This document shows positions 18,829-28,700 of a stretch of DNA of 64,000 bases, in pieces. The stretch spans positions 868,001 through 932,000 of the forward strand of contig NC_014758.1 of NCBI RefSeq assembly GCF_000183405.1, in the 5' to 3' direction. How positions within the stretch are numbered: position 1 is the stretch's first letter; every line of letters starts with the position of its first letter. The notes below the pieces were generated by a model. The model saw only the letters and a list, made by a program, of their open reading frames with translations, searched no databases and was not told the origin of the DNA. Source of the DNA: Calditerrivibrio nitroreducens DSM 19672. Lineage in GTDB: Bacteria; Chrysiogenota; Deferribacteres; Deferribacterales; Calditerrivibrionaceae. A program made the translations under genes and the position numbers.

Positions 18829-21800
18829 TTACCTTGTCGTGCTATTTATTTTACCCACCGGGAATGACTGGCCTGTGGGGGTGGCGGTTGGGTACTGGGC
18901 TTTTTTGAATATCTTTTCTGCAAGGGATGGAACTTCACTGTCCACATAACTTGCAAGCTCAAGGGTTTTGATAAATCCATCTCTGTCTGTATCTGCCTTG
19001 CCTTTTAAACCTTCCACAAGGGCATATGTAAATAGCCCGTGTCCCTGATAACCCTCAAGGGCTTCCTGTAAAGATGTGGATGCTGAAATTATTGTGGAAC
19101 CCACTGCCTTTGAAAGTATCTTCACTGCAGTCTCCTCACTCATACCACGGGTAAGCATTGCCATCTGCAGTGCCTCACCAAGTTTTCCAGCATTGCAGGT
19201 GTCTATCACTATGAACTTCTTTGTTGACGGTACATTGGCTATGAGTTCTTTTAGCTCTGCCTGTGTTAGGGCATCTTCTTTGAGTCTAAAGGTGCTAAGG
19301 GAGCCAACATTGCTTGTTATGAGAAAATACTCTCCCTCATCCACTGTTCCATGGCTTGCCACATAAAAGACAAAGACATCCTCTGGATTGAGGTTTTTAT
19401 AGCCTTCAAGGGTCTTTTTGATATTTTCTTTTGTGGTTTCTTCTTTTGTTGTGAGAAGGTTTACCTCTACTTTTTCAAATAAAGGCTTTGCAATCTGACT
19501 TATGGTCTCTGCAAAGAGTTTTGCATCTGCCACTGCGTATTTTAGTGTAAGCTTTGGGTTTTTGTATTCATTTATTCCTATGACCACTGCATACATGGAA
19601 GGCTTTTTAATGCTGATGCTTGCGATTACCTTCTGCACAGCAGGGTTACTCTGCATGGTGTTGTCACCGTTAAAGGCTACTGCCTTTATGATGTTTTCAC
19701 CATTTAGAAGTTTTACTATGTAGGTTTTAAAGATAGACTTCTCTCCAGCCTTTGGTGTAATCTTTATTCCCCTTGCACTGTCAACCAGCACTGCTGTGTC
19801 ATTGAGATATAGTCTTATATCTCCAATACCAGAACCTGTGTCTGTGAGTTTCACAGTAACTTTTATCTCGTCTTTATCGATTTTTGATGGTGTATCTATG
19901 ATCTCCACCACTGGTGGAGTGCCTGCATCTGCGAGGGTTTTGTATCCTTCAAGGGACTTGCCTGAAAGGGCAAGTTTCACAAGATCTGGCCTGTAGAATG
20001 CCTCACGGTAGTTTTCAATGCCATAGACCTTGTTGCCAATTCGGACATTAATATACTTATCACCATTTGGTGAGGCATTGTAGTAACCTTCAGGGGTGAT
20101 CACTATCCATTCACCGTCGGTGAAGGAAATAAATTGCGCAATTTCCTTTCCGGTAGCAATGTCCCAGAGCCTGACTGTGCCATCTCCACTTCCAGACACT
20201 ATGTACCTGCCATCCGGGCTTATGGCTACGGAGGAAACAAAGTTTTTATGACCCTTAAATGTCCTTATCTCTCTGCCTGTGGTTATGTTCCAGAGTTTGA
20301 CTGTATTATCATAGCTTCCAGACACTATATATCTACCATCCGGGCTTATGGCTACGGAGTAGTAAACAGAGTTTGTATGTCCACTAAATGTCCTTATCTG
20401 TCTGCCTGTAGATATATCCCAGAGCTTGATTGTTTCATCTGAGCTACCAGACACTATATATATACCATCCGGGCTTATGGCTACGGAGGTAACAGGTAAT
20501 GTATGTCCACTAAATGTCCTTATCTCTCTGCCTGTGGTTATGTCCCAGAGTTTGACTGTATTATCATAGCTTCCAGACACTATATATCTACCATCCGGGC
20601 TTATGGCTACGGAGTTAACCCAATCTATATGTCCCCTGAATGTCCTTATCTCTCTGCCTGTGGTTATGTCCCAGAGCCTGATTGTTTTATCATGGCTTCC
20701 AGACACTATATACCTGCCATCCGGGCTTATGGCTACGGAGGTAACTTCGTATGTATGACTCTTAAATGTCCTTATCTCTCTGCCTGTAGATATATCCCAG
20801 AGCTTGATTGTGTCATCATAGCTTCCAGACACTATATACTTTCCATCCGGGCTTATGGCTACGGAGTTAACCCAACCTATATGTCCCCTGAATGTCCTTA
20901 TCTCTCTGCCTGTGGTTATACTCCAGAGCTTTATTGTTTCATCCGAGTTACCAGACACTATATATCTACCATCCGGGCTTATGGCTACGGAGTTAACAGG
21001 TAATGTATGTCCACTAAATGTCCTTATCTCTCTGCCTGTGGTTATGTCCCAGAGCTTGATTGTGTTATCCCAGCTTCCAGACACTATATACCTGCCATCT
21101 AGGCTTATGGCTACGGAGGAAACAAAATGCGTATGTCCACTAAATGTCCTTATCTCTCTGCCTGTGGTTATGTCCCAGAGCTTGATTGTGTTATCCCAGC
21201 TTCCAGACACTATATACCTGCCATCCGGGCTTATGGCAACAGATTTAACATAGTCAGTATGTCCACTAAATGTCTTTATCTCTCTGCCTGTGGTTATATC
21301 CCAGAGTTTGACTGTGTCATCAAAGCTTCCAGACAATATATACATGCCATCCGGGCTTATGGCTACGGAGGTAACATCGTTTGTATGTCCCTTAAATGTC
21401 CTTATCTCTCTGCCTGTGGTTATATCCCAAAGCTTGACTGTATTATCCCTGCCTCCAGACACTATATACCTACCATCAGGGCTTATGGCTACGGAGGAAA
21501 CAGGTAATGTATGTCCACGAAATTTCCTTATCTTTCTGCCTGTGGTTATGTCCCATAGCCTGATTGTGTTATCTTCGCTTCCAGACACTATATACCTACC
21601 ATCCGGGCTTATGGCTACGGAGGTAACATCGTTTGTATGTCCCTTAAATGTCCTTATCTCTCTGCCTGTGGTTATGTCCCAGAGCTTGACTGTTTTATCA
21701 TAGCTTCCAGACACTATATACCTGCCATCCGGGCTTATGGCTACGGAGGTAACATCGTTTGTATGTCCCTTAAATGTCCTTATCTCTCTGCCTGTGGTTA

Positions 21801-21996
21801 TATCCCAAAGCTTGACTGTATTATCCCTGCCTCCAGACACTATATATCTGCCATCTGGACTTATGGCTACGGAGGTAACAGAGCTTGTATGCCCCAACTG
21901 AACAAACACTTCTGGTTTTTCAGATGCGTATAGTTTTAAGCAAAACCCGGTTAATAAAACTATCATAGCAACTAAATATGTTATTAACCTCTTCAT
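18829..21996 (-). CDS. Exported WD40 double-propeller caspase-like protease (copy 1)
   Basis: This 1055-residue protein has a signal peptide (cleavage near Ala24) and fourteen consecutive 42-residue WD40 repeats (residues about 35-623), enough for two seven-bladed propellers. A linker begins DGEWIVITPEGYYNASPNG and an Ig-like region follows near 690-780. The C-terminal caspase-like (peptidase C14) domain starts near 795 (MYAVVIGINEYKNPKL). The catalytic dyad is His882 (VASHGT) and Cys934 (IDTCNAG). Asp932, two before the Cys, matches the acidic S1 residue of metacaspases, which cut after Lys/Arg. A serpin gene lies 14 bases upstream. The repeats probably bind a ligand or partner and control the protease; this is inference. 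Confidence 0.93.
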   Translation of the reverse strand: MKRLITYLVAMIVLLTGFCLKLYASEKPEVFVQLGHTSSVTSVAISPDGRYIVSGGRDNTVKLWDITTGREIRTFKGHTNDVTSVAISPDGRYIVSGSYDKTVKLWDITTGREIRTFKGHTNDVTSVAISPDGRYIVSGSEDNTIRLWDITTGRKIRKFRGHTLPVSSVAISPDGRYIVSGGRDNTVKLWDITTGREIRTFKGHTNDVTSVAISPDGMYILSGSFDDTVKLWDITTGREIKTFSGHTDYVKSVAISPDGRYIVSGSWDNTIKLWDITTGREIRTFSGHTHFVSSVAISLDGRYIVSGSWDNTIKLWDITTGREIRTFSGHTLPVNSVAISPDGRYIVSGNSDETIKLWSITTGREIRTFRGHIGWVNSVAISPDGKYIVSGSYDDTIKLWDISTGREIRTFKSHTYEVTSVAISPDGRYIVSGSHDKTIRLWDITTGREIRTFRGHIDWVNSVAISPDGRYIVSGSYDNTVKLWDITTGREIRTFSGHTLPVTSVAISPDGIYIVSGSSDETIKLWDISTGRQIRTFSGHTNSVYYSVAISPDGRYIVSGSYDNTVKLWNITTGREIRTFKGHKNFVSSVAISPDGRYIVSGSGDGTVRLWDIATGKEIAQFISFTDGEWIVITPEGYYNASPNGDKYINVRIGNKVYGIENYREAFYRPDLVKLALSGKSLEGYKTLADAGTPPVVEIIDTPSKIDKDEIKVTVKLTDTGSGIGDIRLYLNDTAVLVDSARGIKITPKAGEKSIFKTYIVKLLNGENIIKAVAFNGDNTMQSNPAVQKVIASISIKKPSMYAVVIGINEYKNPKLTLKYAVADAKLFAETISQIAKPLFEKVEVNLLTTKEETTKENIKKTLEGYKNLNPEDVFVFYVASHGTVDEGEYFLITSNVGSLSTFRLKEDALTQAELKELIANVPSTKKFIVIDTCNAGKLGEALQMAMLTRGMSEETAVKILSKAVGSTIISASTSLQEALEGYQGHGLFTYALVEGLKGKADTDRDGFIKTLELASYVDSEVPSLAEKIFKKAQYPTATPTGQSFPVGKINSTTR
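18855..20125 (-). repeat. Duplicated caspase effector segment, copy A
   Basis: This segment aligns with 25728-26998 at a constant offset of 6873 bases and no indels that I could find. It covers the last part of the linker, the Ig-like region and the whole caspase domain. Similarity falls off at the last WD40 repeat on one side and at the gene end on the other. Confidence 0.9.
20128..21894 (-). repeat. Fourteen tandem 126-base WD40 repeats
   Basis: This in-frame tract encodes fourteen 42-residue units of the form GHTxxVxSVAISPDGRYIVS and onward. Units are nearly identical except at repeat positions 4, 5, 7, 22, 23, 25 and 42, numbering G of GH as 1. One unit (the thirteenth) has a single extra Tyr codon. 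The near identity at DNA level indicates recent amplification or gene conversion, so the copy number may vary between strains or collapse in assembly. Confidence 0.95.
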
Positions 21997-22003
21997 CTCA
22001 CAT

Positions 22004-23410
22004 CTCCAATTTATTTTTTCGGCTCATACACCTTACCTATAAATAGTATAGCACCGGTTTTATTGTGCTGGATTATGAAGATAAAGGGATGGTCTGCGCG
22101 GAAGACTACGGGCTTCTTTGTTCGATCCGCAGAGGCTTTTGATAACATTATCACAGCGGTGGCTGCTGCAGCCTCTGTCCCCTCTTCATTGACCTCCACA
22201 AATGCCTTGTGGATTACTTTATCTATTTTGAGTTTTTTTGTTCCGTCCATGCCTGAAAAATCTGCATCATTAGAAAACGCAGTTGGCATACCCATGCCTG
22301 CAAATACTTCCTTGAGTGTATATTCCCTTTCAAACTTAAACCTTGGCAGATATAAATCTACGGGTGTCATACTTAATCTTCTTTTTATCTCGCTTATCCT
22401 TTCATAGGTTAATGTCTTTTCTATGTTTTCAAGATCTACTTTTGGAAGTAATATTATCATTGAGAGTTCTTTTTCTTCATAGGGAAGTTCGATGGCTTGT
22501 AGGTCTTCTGTCTCAGTGTAGTTAAACTCTGGATATTCATTAAATCCCTTCATACCCGTTGTCATCATTGGCACCTTTACTTTTTTATTCGGTGAAACCT
22601 TGAAATCCTCATCTTTTGTTAAATCTTTACTGAACTGTGTTTGCCATTTCCCCTTGAAATATATTGCATTTGTAAGGATAAGCCTTGTGTCCTGAGAAAC
22701 TGCCTGTGGCTTTATTATATTCTTGATTTTGCGGTTTGTATTACCCTCAACCCAGCTGTTAATCGTAGACACTGCCTGCTCTCTTTCAGTTGGGTCAATG
22801 AATCCCACATTTGTTGCCTTACCTTGATAATACCTTTCTATCACCTTTAAATAATCATCAAGCAGTTTATAGGTCTTCTCAACCCAGAGGGCATTTGCGG
22901 TGTGGAGTTGATACTTTTTGTCTTTTTTGTTTATCTCGTTTATTAGATTGAGAAATCCATCTCTCCGAGTTTTATCATCTAAATGGAAATGAAAGACTTT
23001 CTGCATCTCATCTTTTGTCTGTCCCCTTGCACCTTCGTAAGTCATACCCATAGCGGTAACAATACTGAAGGGTGAGAAGAACTCATTTCTATTCTCTTTA
23101 CCCTGTATCAGTTTTGAGTATAGTTCAAAAGTAAATTGATTGTTTGAGTCAGAAATATCTTTAGCCTTACAGGGTAGGGGATTAAAAATGAAAACTGCCA
23201 CAAGTATGATTGCCAGCATAAAATGTTTAGGCAAATTAAACATAATATACCTCCAGAGATTTTTATTTAATCTTTTTTCCGCATTTGGGACAAAAAGAGA
23301 AACTCTCTTTTACAGGATTTCCACAATAGGGACAGTAGTTGAGGGCACCAGTATCATTCATTTCCCGTTTGATAATTTCATCCTCTTCTGATTCATCAAC
23401 TATGTCGTAT
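22004..23410 (-). repeat. Duplicated serpin/zinc-ribbon segment, copy B
   Basis: This segment aligns with 29825-31231 at a constant offset of 7821 bases without indels. It runs from just after the serpin stop codon, through the serpin, to the middle of the zinc-ribbon gene, where similarity ends abruptly inside the reading frame. Confidence 0.9.
22011..23243 (-). CDS. Exported serpin (copy 1)
   Basis: This 410-residue serine/cysteine protease inhibitor has a signal peptide (MFNLPKHFMLAIILVAVFIF, then LPCKAKD) and full serpin length. Serpin hallmarks include NEFFSPFSIVTAMGMTYEGA, TRLILTNAIYFKGKWQTQF and the C-terminal FRADHPFIFII. The hinge EEGTEAAAAT (353-362) has the small residues needed for loop insertion, so it should be inhibitory. 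Counting from P17 Glu353 places P1 at Lys369 and P1' at Ala370. The gene lies 14 bases upstream of a caspase gene and 19 bases downstream of a zinc-ribbon gene, with a TGGAGGT ribosome binding site. Inhibition of the neighbouring caspase is a hypothesis. Confidence 0.95.
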   Translation of the reverse strand: MFNLPKHFMLAIILVAVFIFNPLPCKAKDISDSNNQFTFELYSKLIQGKENRNEFFSPFSIVTAMGMTYEGARGQTKDEMQKVFHFHLDDKTRRDGFLNLINEINKKDKKYQLHTANALWVEKTYKLLDDYLKVIERYYQGKATNVGFIDPTEREQAVSTINSWVEGNTNRKIKNIIKPQAVSQDTRLILTNAIYFKGKWQTQFSKDLTKDEDFKVSPNKKVKVPMMTTGMKGFNEYPEFNYTETEDLQAIELPYEEKELSMIILLPKVDLENIEKTLTYERISEIKRRLSMTPVDLYLPRFKFEREYTLKEVFAGMGMPTAFSNDADFSGMDGTKKLKIDKVIHKAFVEVNEEGTEAAAATAVIMLSKASADRTKKPVVFRADHPFIFIIQHNKTGAILFIGKVYEPKK

Positions 23411-23622
23411 TCAGAAAACCTTTTCTCTCCGAATGCATTTTTGTATGAGTACCTTGCGTATGCTATTCCGATAATTATAAATACTATTCCGAATAACGGG
23501 AAAACAAATGGAGCCCCAATCTCAACAGCGCCTATTATCCAAAATATCGCAAAGATTATAGCTGCTATTGAAGAAAAAAATTCTATCTTAGATGGAACAC
23601 GCCCCTGTTTTACCTGTTTCAT
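23263..23622 (-). CDS. Membrane protein with C-terminal zinc ribbon
   Basis: This 119-residue protein has a basic N-terminus, two hydrophobic helices (about 17-36 and 39-57), an acidic segment (VDESEEDEII) and a C-terminal zinc ribbon with two Cys pairs (CPYCGNP and CPKCGKK). With a cytoplasmic N-terminus, the ribbon would also be cytoplasmic. The AAGGAG ribosome binding site precedes the ATG by 7 bases. The last 48 residues are nearly identical to those of the 31084-31479 gene, while the membrane part is unrelated. It is the first gene of the zinc ribbon-serpin-caspase trio. The function is unknown. Confidence 0.82.
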   Translation of the reverse strand: MKQVKQGRVPSKIEFFSSIAAIIFAIFWIIGAVEIGAPFVFPLFGIVFIIIGIAYARYSYKNAFGEKRFSEYDIVDESEEDEIIKREMNDTGALNYCPYCGNPVKESFSFCPKCGKKIK

Positions 23623-23710
23623 TTTTTGTCTCCTTAGACAATAGAGGCGGGGATAAAATCAGTAGAAAAACATAATTCTAGTTAATTTTTTCTTCATGGT
23701 TTTACCCCTT

Positions 23711-25699
23711 TTATTTTTTTAACCTCTCGGCATTTTTGCATGCTCCTTGATCTTTGAAAGTATTGCAAAGATATAGATATTCCTCACGTGCCTTTTGCAG
23801 CAAATCCAGTTTTTCGTATATCTCTGCTTTCTGCAAAGAAATCTGTGCTGCAAAACTAAACCAGAAAAAGGCTTCTGCCTGCTGTCTGGTAAGTTTGCCC
23901 AGTTTTTTAATAACATTGGCATGTGTTTCATCATCATCTTTTGCTGTCCCCATCTCTGAGGCTAAGGATATAGATTCATCAATACTCAGTGACTTTTGTG
24001 CATGAGGAAGGTTTTTGTCTACAATCTCCTTTGCTTTTTTAAAATAGCTTATCTTGACATCATCATCCACAAACCGATAAATATACAGGTACACAATCAA
24101 TAGCGCATCAATCCCCTGAGGATTTCTTTTTTCCAGAAGGGATATCCCTTTGTTGAAGTAATCTTCTTTTAATGGTGAATCCACACGAAAGGACATAAAT
24201 AAAAACTCTTCTGCTGTCGCACTCCCTGAAGCAATCTTCTTTTCAATTCTTGATTTTATCTGTTTTGCTATTTTTTCCTTTTCTTCTTCATTTTTTGCCT
24301 CAATCTCATTAAAGGAAACACCTGTTACCCTTTCTGCCCATCCCTCTCCATATAAATAATGTTCAATTTTTCCATATTCTGTATGGTTTAGTTCTTTGTC
24401 TTCTTCTTGCAATTTTTTTTCTTTAGCTTCTTTATGTTGATATTCTATTTCCTGTGCTTTCTGCTCATAGTTTTTCATCTTTTCCAAATAATTATTTGCT
24501 TTTTCTTTACAACACCATGCAAAATAAGTGTGTGCTAAATAAAAGACATTATTGGAAATAAGTCTATAAAATCCAGAAAGACATTCTAAGTCTTTTTTAT
24601 CACAAAAAGAAGAAGCTTTTTCAAACTCCATTAATGCTTTTTTAGTGTAATCATCAATAAGTTCCTGATCAGAGTCAGAAAATCTACGCTCTTTAATTAG
24701 TTCTGAAACAGCATTTTGAAGCCTATCACTAGATATAAGTGCCTGTAACTTGTATAATTCCAATTTATTAGGAGCATTTAAAGCTAATGCCCTGTTTATA
24801 TCTTTTAAAATTTTTTCATTATAATCATTTTCATTTCCCTCTTTATCGAGCCACTTTATTTTATAAAGGATATCTGCCCGTGTGGCATAAGCTTCTGCGT
24901 AGTTTTCATCAATAGCTACCGCCCTGTTTATGCTTTCCACCGCATCCCTTAAGGCATCAAGTTTATCTTCTTTCTCTTTGTCACTTGATGGTTCACCTAT
25001 GTATTTATCTTCCATGACTTTTGCAATACCTAAATAAGCCTGTGGTAAGTCTGGGTTTAGTTCTAATGCTTTTTCATAGGCTTTGAGCTTTTCCTCAGTT
25101 CCCAACCATGGAATTTGCTGAGCCCTTTCAAGCCAAAGGTTTGCTTTATACTTTTTTTCTTCCTCAGAAATTAGTTTTGCTATTTTCTGTTTATCTCCAC
25201 CGGTTGCAAGTTCAAGCTGTCTTTTAAGTCTTTCTATTTCCTTATTCTGTTTTTCAAAATCTGACTTTAATCTGTTGTAAGCATCTACAATGCTTTGGTC
25301 CTGCATTACTTTTTTGAGATTGTTTTCTATCTCTTCCTGTGACATGGTGGCTTTAATTTTTACATAAAACCTTATTGCATCTACATCCCCGAGAACTGTT
25401 TTTTTCTTTTCAATGACTTCAATTTTCATTGAATGGTTTGCAATGACCTCAATGAAATCATTTTCTAAGGCAAGATTTTTAACTTTCGTATAGCTTTTTA
25501 CATATGCGCCAGCCTGCTCAGCCGCTTTCTGGCTTGCTGCCCGTTTAGCCTTATCATAGGCTACTTCCATACTCTCTCCAGATCCCATAACATATTCTCC
25601 CTCAGAAATAATTACAACAGGCTCTGAAGCAAAAGAGTTGTTGAGTGGCAGTAACAACAATAAAATCAAAGTTATGATTACAGATAGTTTGGGTATCAT
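23711..25699 (-). CDS. Exported LPP20/FlgT-N-like and TPR protein
   Basis: This 662-residue protein has a signal peptide (to about residue 25). Residues about 28-120 form a domain like the LPP20/FlgT N-terminal region (AYDKAKRAASQKAAEQAGAY). A Lys/Glu-rich coiled coil (about 125-190) and TPR-like helical repeats follow; one reads AYEKALELNPDLPQAYLGIA. A further helical region fills the C-terminus. TPRs suggest a scaffold for a periplasmic complex. It follows the second WD40-caspase gene by 15 bases, so the two are likely coexpressed. The same N-terminal domain type occurs in the DUF4384 protein at 34618. No enzyme motif is visible. Confidence 0.82.
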   Translation of the reverse strand: MIPKLSVIITLILLLLLPLNNSFASEPVVIISEGEYVMGSGESMEVAYDKAKRAASQKAAEQAGAYVKSYTKVKNLALENDFIEVIANHSMKIEVIEKKKTVLGDVDAIRFYVKIKATMSQEEIENNLKKVMQDQSIVDAYNRLKSDFEKQNKEIERLKRQLELATGGDKQKIAKLISEEEKKYKANLWLERAQQIPWLGTEEKLKAYEKALELNPDLPQAYLGIAKVMEDKYIGEPSSDKEKEDKLDALRDAVESINRAVAIDENYAEAYATRADILYKIKWLDKEGNENDYNEKILKDINRALALNAPNKLELYKLQALISSDRLQNAVSELIKERRFSDSDQELIDDYTKKALMEFEKASSFCDKKDLECLSGFYRLISNNVFYLAHTYFAWCCKEKANNYLEKMKNYEQKAQEIEYQHKEAKEKKLQEEDKELNHTEYGKIEHYLYGEGWAERVTGVSFNEIEAKNEEEKEKIAKQIKSRIEKKIASGSATAEEFLFMSFRVDSPLKEDYFNKGISLLEKRNPQGIDALLIVYLYIYRFVDDDVKISYFKKAKEIVDKNLPHAQKSLSIDESISLASEMGTAKDDDETHANVIKKLGKLTRQQAEAFFWFSFAAQISLQKAEIYEKLDLLQKAREEYLYLCNTFKDQGACKNAERLKK

Positions 25700-25714
25700 A
25701 TAATTATTCTCCTT

Positions 25715-28700
25715 TCACCTCACCTTTCCCACCGGGAATGACTGGCCTGTGGGGGTGGCGGTTGGGTACTGGGCTTTTTTGAATATCTTTTCTGCAAGGG
25801 ATGGAACTTCACTGTCCACATAACTTGCAAGCTCAAGGGTTTTGATAAATCCATCTCTGTCTGTGTCTGCCTTGCCTTTTAAACCTTCCACGAGGGCATA
25901 GGTAAATAGCCCGTGTCCCTGATAACCCTCAAGGGCTTCCTGTAACGATGTGGATGCTGAAATTATTGTGGAACCAACCGCCTTTGAAAGTATCTTCACC
26001 GCAGTCTCCTCACTCATACCACGGGTAAGCATTGCCATCTGGAGTGCCTCACCAAGTTTTCCAGCATTACAGGTGTCTATCACTATGAACTTCTTTGTTG
26101 ACGGCACATTGGCTATGAGTTCTTTTAGCTCTGCCTGTGTTAGGGCATCTTCTTTAAGTCTAAAGGTGCTTAAGGAGCCAACATTACTCGTTATGAGAAA
26201 ATACTCTCCCTCATCCACAGTTCCATGGCTTGCCACATAAAAGACAAAGACATCCTCTGGATTGAGGTTTTTATAGCCTTCAAGGATCTTTTTGATATTT
26301 TCTTTTGTGGTTTCTTCCTTTGTTGTGAGAAGGTTTACCTCTACTTTTTCAAATAAAGGCTTTGCAATCTGACTTATGGTCTCTGCAAAGAGTTTTGCAT
26401 CTGCCACTGCGTATTTGAGTGTAAGCTTTGGGTTTTTGTATTCGTTTATTCCTATGACCACTGCATACATGGAAGGCTTTTTAATACTGATGCTTGCAAT
26501 TACCTTCTGCACAGCAGGGTTACTCTGCATTGTGTTGTCACCATTGAAGGCTACTGCCTTTATGATGTTTTCACCATTTAGAAGTTTTACTGTATATGTC
26601 TTAAAGATAGACTTCTCTCCAGCCTTTGGTGTAACCTTTATTCCCCTTGTACTGTCAACAAGGACTGCTGTGTCATTAAGATATAGCTTTATATCTCCAA
26701 TACCAGAACCTGTGTCTGTGAGTTTTAAAGTAACTTTTATTTCATCTTTATCGGTTTTTGAAGGTGTATCAATAATCTCCACCACTGGAGGAGTGCCTGC
26801 ATCTGCAAGGGTTCTGTATCCGTGAAGGGATTTACCTGCCAATGCAAGTTTTACAAGGTCTGGCCTGTAGAATGCCTCACGGTAGTTTTCAATGCCATAA
26901 ACATTGTTACCAATTCGGACATTGAGATGCTTCTCACCATTTGGTGAGGCATTGTAATACCCCTCTGGGGTGATGACGATCCATTCACCGTCGGTGAAGG
27001 CGATAAATTGGGCAATTTCTTTCCCCGTGGCAATGTCCCAGAGGCGCGTGGTGCCGTCAGGAGAAGAAGAAACTATATATTTATTGTAATCACTGAAACC
27101 CAAATAACCAATCGTGCCTTGGTGTCCCAAAAAAGTTTTTATTTTTTCTCCTCTTTCAATATCCCATAGAACAATAGAATTACCTATGCCAGATAGAAGT
27201 CTTTTCCCATCTTGTGAAACTGAAAAAGAAGTAATCATATCATAAACCTTAATTTTTTTAACAATTTGTCCATTTCTTATATTTCTGAAAATTATATAAT
27301 ATGATTCTGATTCTGCATCATAATCATCATATATTACAAGTTTCCCTTCAGGCGTTGTAATAACATTGCTAAAAATACTTACATCAAACTCACTCATTTT
27401 AGTTTTTGTTTTTAAATCGTATATTGAAATTGTATGGACCAAATAATCTTTCTTGTCATCATTCCATTCGATTAGAAGATACTCTAAATTTTGTGTTAGA
27501 AAAATTCTTTTTATATTTTGTTCTGTTATATCTTTTTTATTGCTCCAATCAGCTATTTTTTTAATTTTTTTATTCTTAACAATATCCCAAAGGAGAAATT
27601 CCCAATTATCCGTTAGAAGTATAAGTTGTTCTTTGTATTTAGAATTAAAAAATACCTGCTGAACACCTGAAAGCCTAAGTAACTTATTCCTGTCAATATC
27701 GTAAACATGAAGTACTTCATTTTTATCAGCTGCTAAAATGTATTTTCCATCGTCGCTCAAATAATAGATATCTAAATACTCACCTATAATACCATGTAAA
27801 AAATTAGTCTTTAATAATTCTGCCTTAGCTACATCCCAAATTAAATAACGCCAACCTGTTAGTGATATAAGCTTACCATTTCTTTTTATCGGATATCGCT
27901 GATTTATACCATTACTTGAAAAATTTTTTATTTTTCTCCATGTAGTTAAATCTATTAATTCAATATTTTCATTTTCTTGAAATTCACCATATGAATCCCT
28001 GTTTCCATGGGTAGCATAAACGATCATTTGGTTATCGGGAGAAAATGCCACTCCTTGCCAGATATTTTTATCATCAATCCTTTTTAAAACTGTTAATTCA
28101 GGAATATCTATGATTAAAATCTCTCCTAATCTCGAAAGTCCAGCGAATTTATCATTACTAGAAAAGGTAAGTATGTTATAATTTATTTCTTTATTTGATG
28201 AAGGAATTATTTTAATAATAGAACTTGTTTGCAAGTCAACAATATAAACTTTTCCGTTTTTACCTCTTTTGTCTATTGAGACCAATGCATATTTCCCACT
28301 AGATGATACTTTGATATTTGTTATCTCTTCTGAACTGTAATTTTCATAACCATCTTTTATTTCAATGAGTGGAATACTTTTAATTATTTTTTTTGTTTCA
28401 ATTTCATAAATCTCAATTTTAGATGCTTTAAGTTTAAATAGAGTATCTTTGTCGATATTTACACCAAGAGCTATACTTTTTCCATCAGGTAAAAAATCTG
28501 CAGATGATATTCGATAAAGTTCCTTTTTTATACTCCAAATATTTTTCTTAGTTTCAACATCCCAGCAAAAGAGATAATAACCTTGTGTTGCAATAAAAGT
28601 CTTGCCATCTGGAGAAAAAGATAATGAAGTAATAGGATATTTAGAATTAGTTTCAAAGTTTGTAATCATCTCTCCAGTACCTATATCCCATAATTTTATA

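Noticed and set aside
20128-21894. Tandem repeats considered as a CRISPR-like or satellite array
   Set aside because: The unit is 126 bases without spacers, stays in frame and encodes canonical WD40 blades.
20134-21933. Several long plus-strand frames with repeated YLSACGYVPE and RAYGYGG segments opposite the WD40 tract
   Set aside because: They are mirror products of the 126-base repeats on the other strand, have no ribosome binding sites and match no family; the minus-strand gene explains them.
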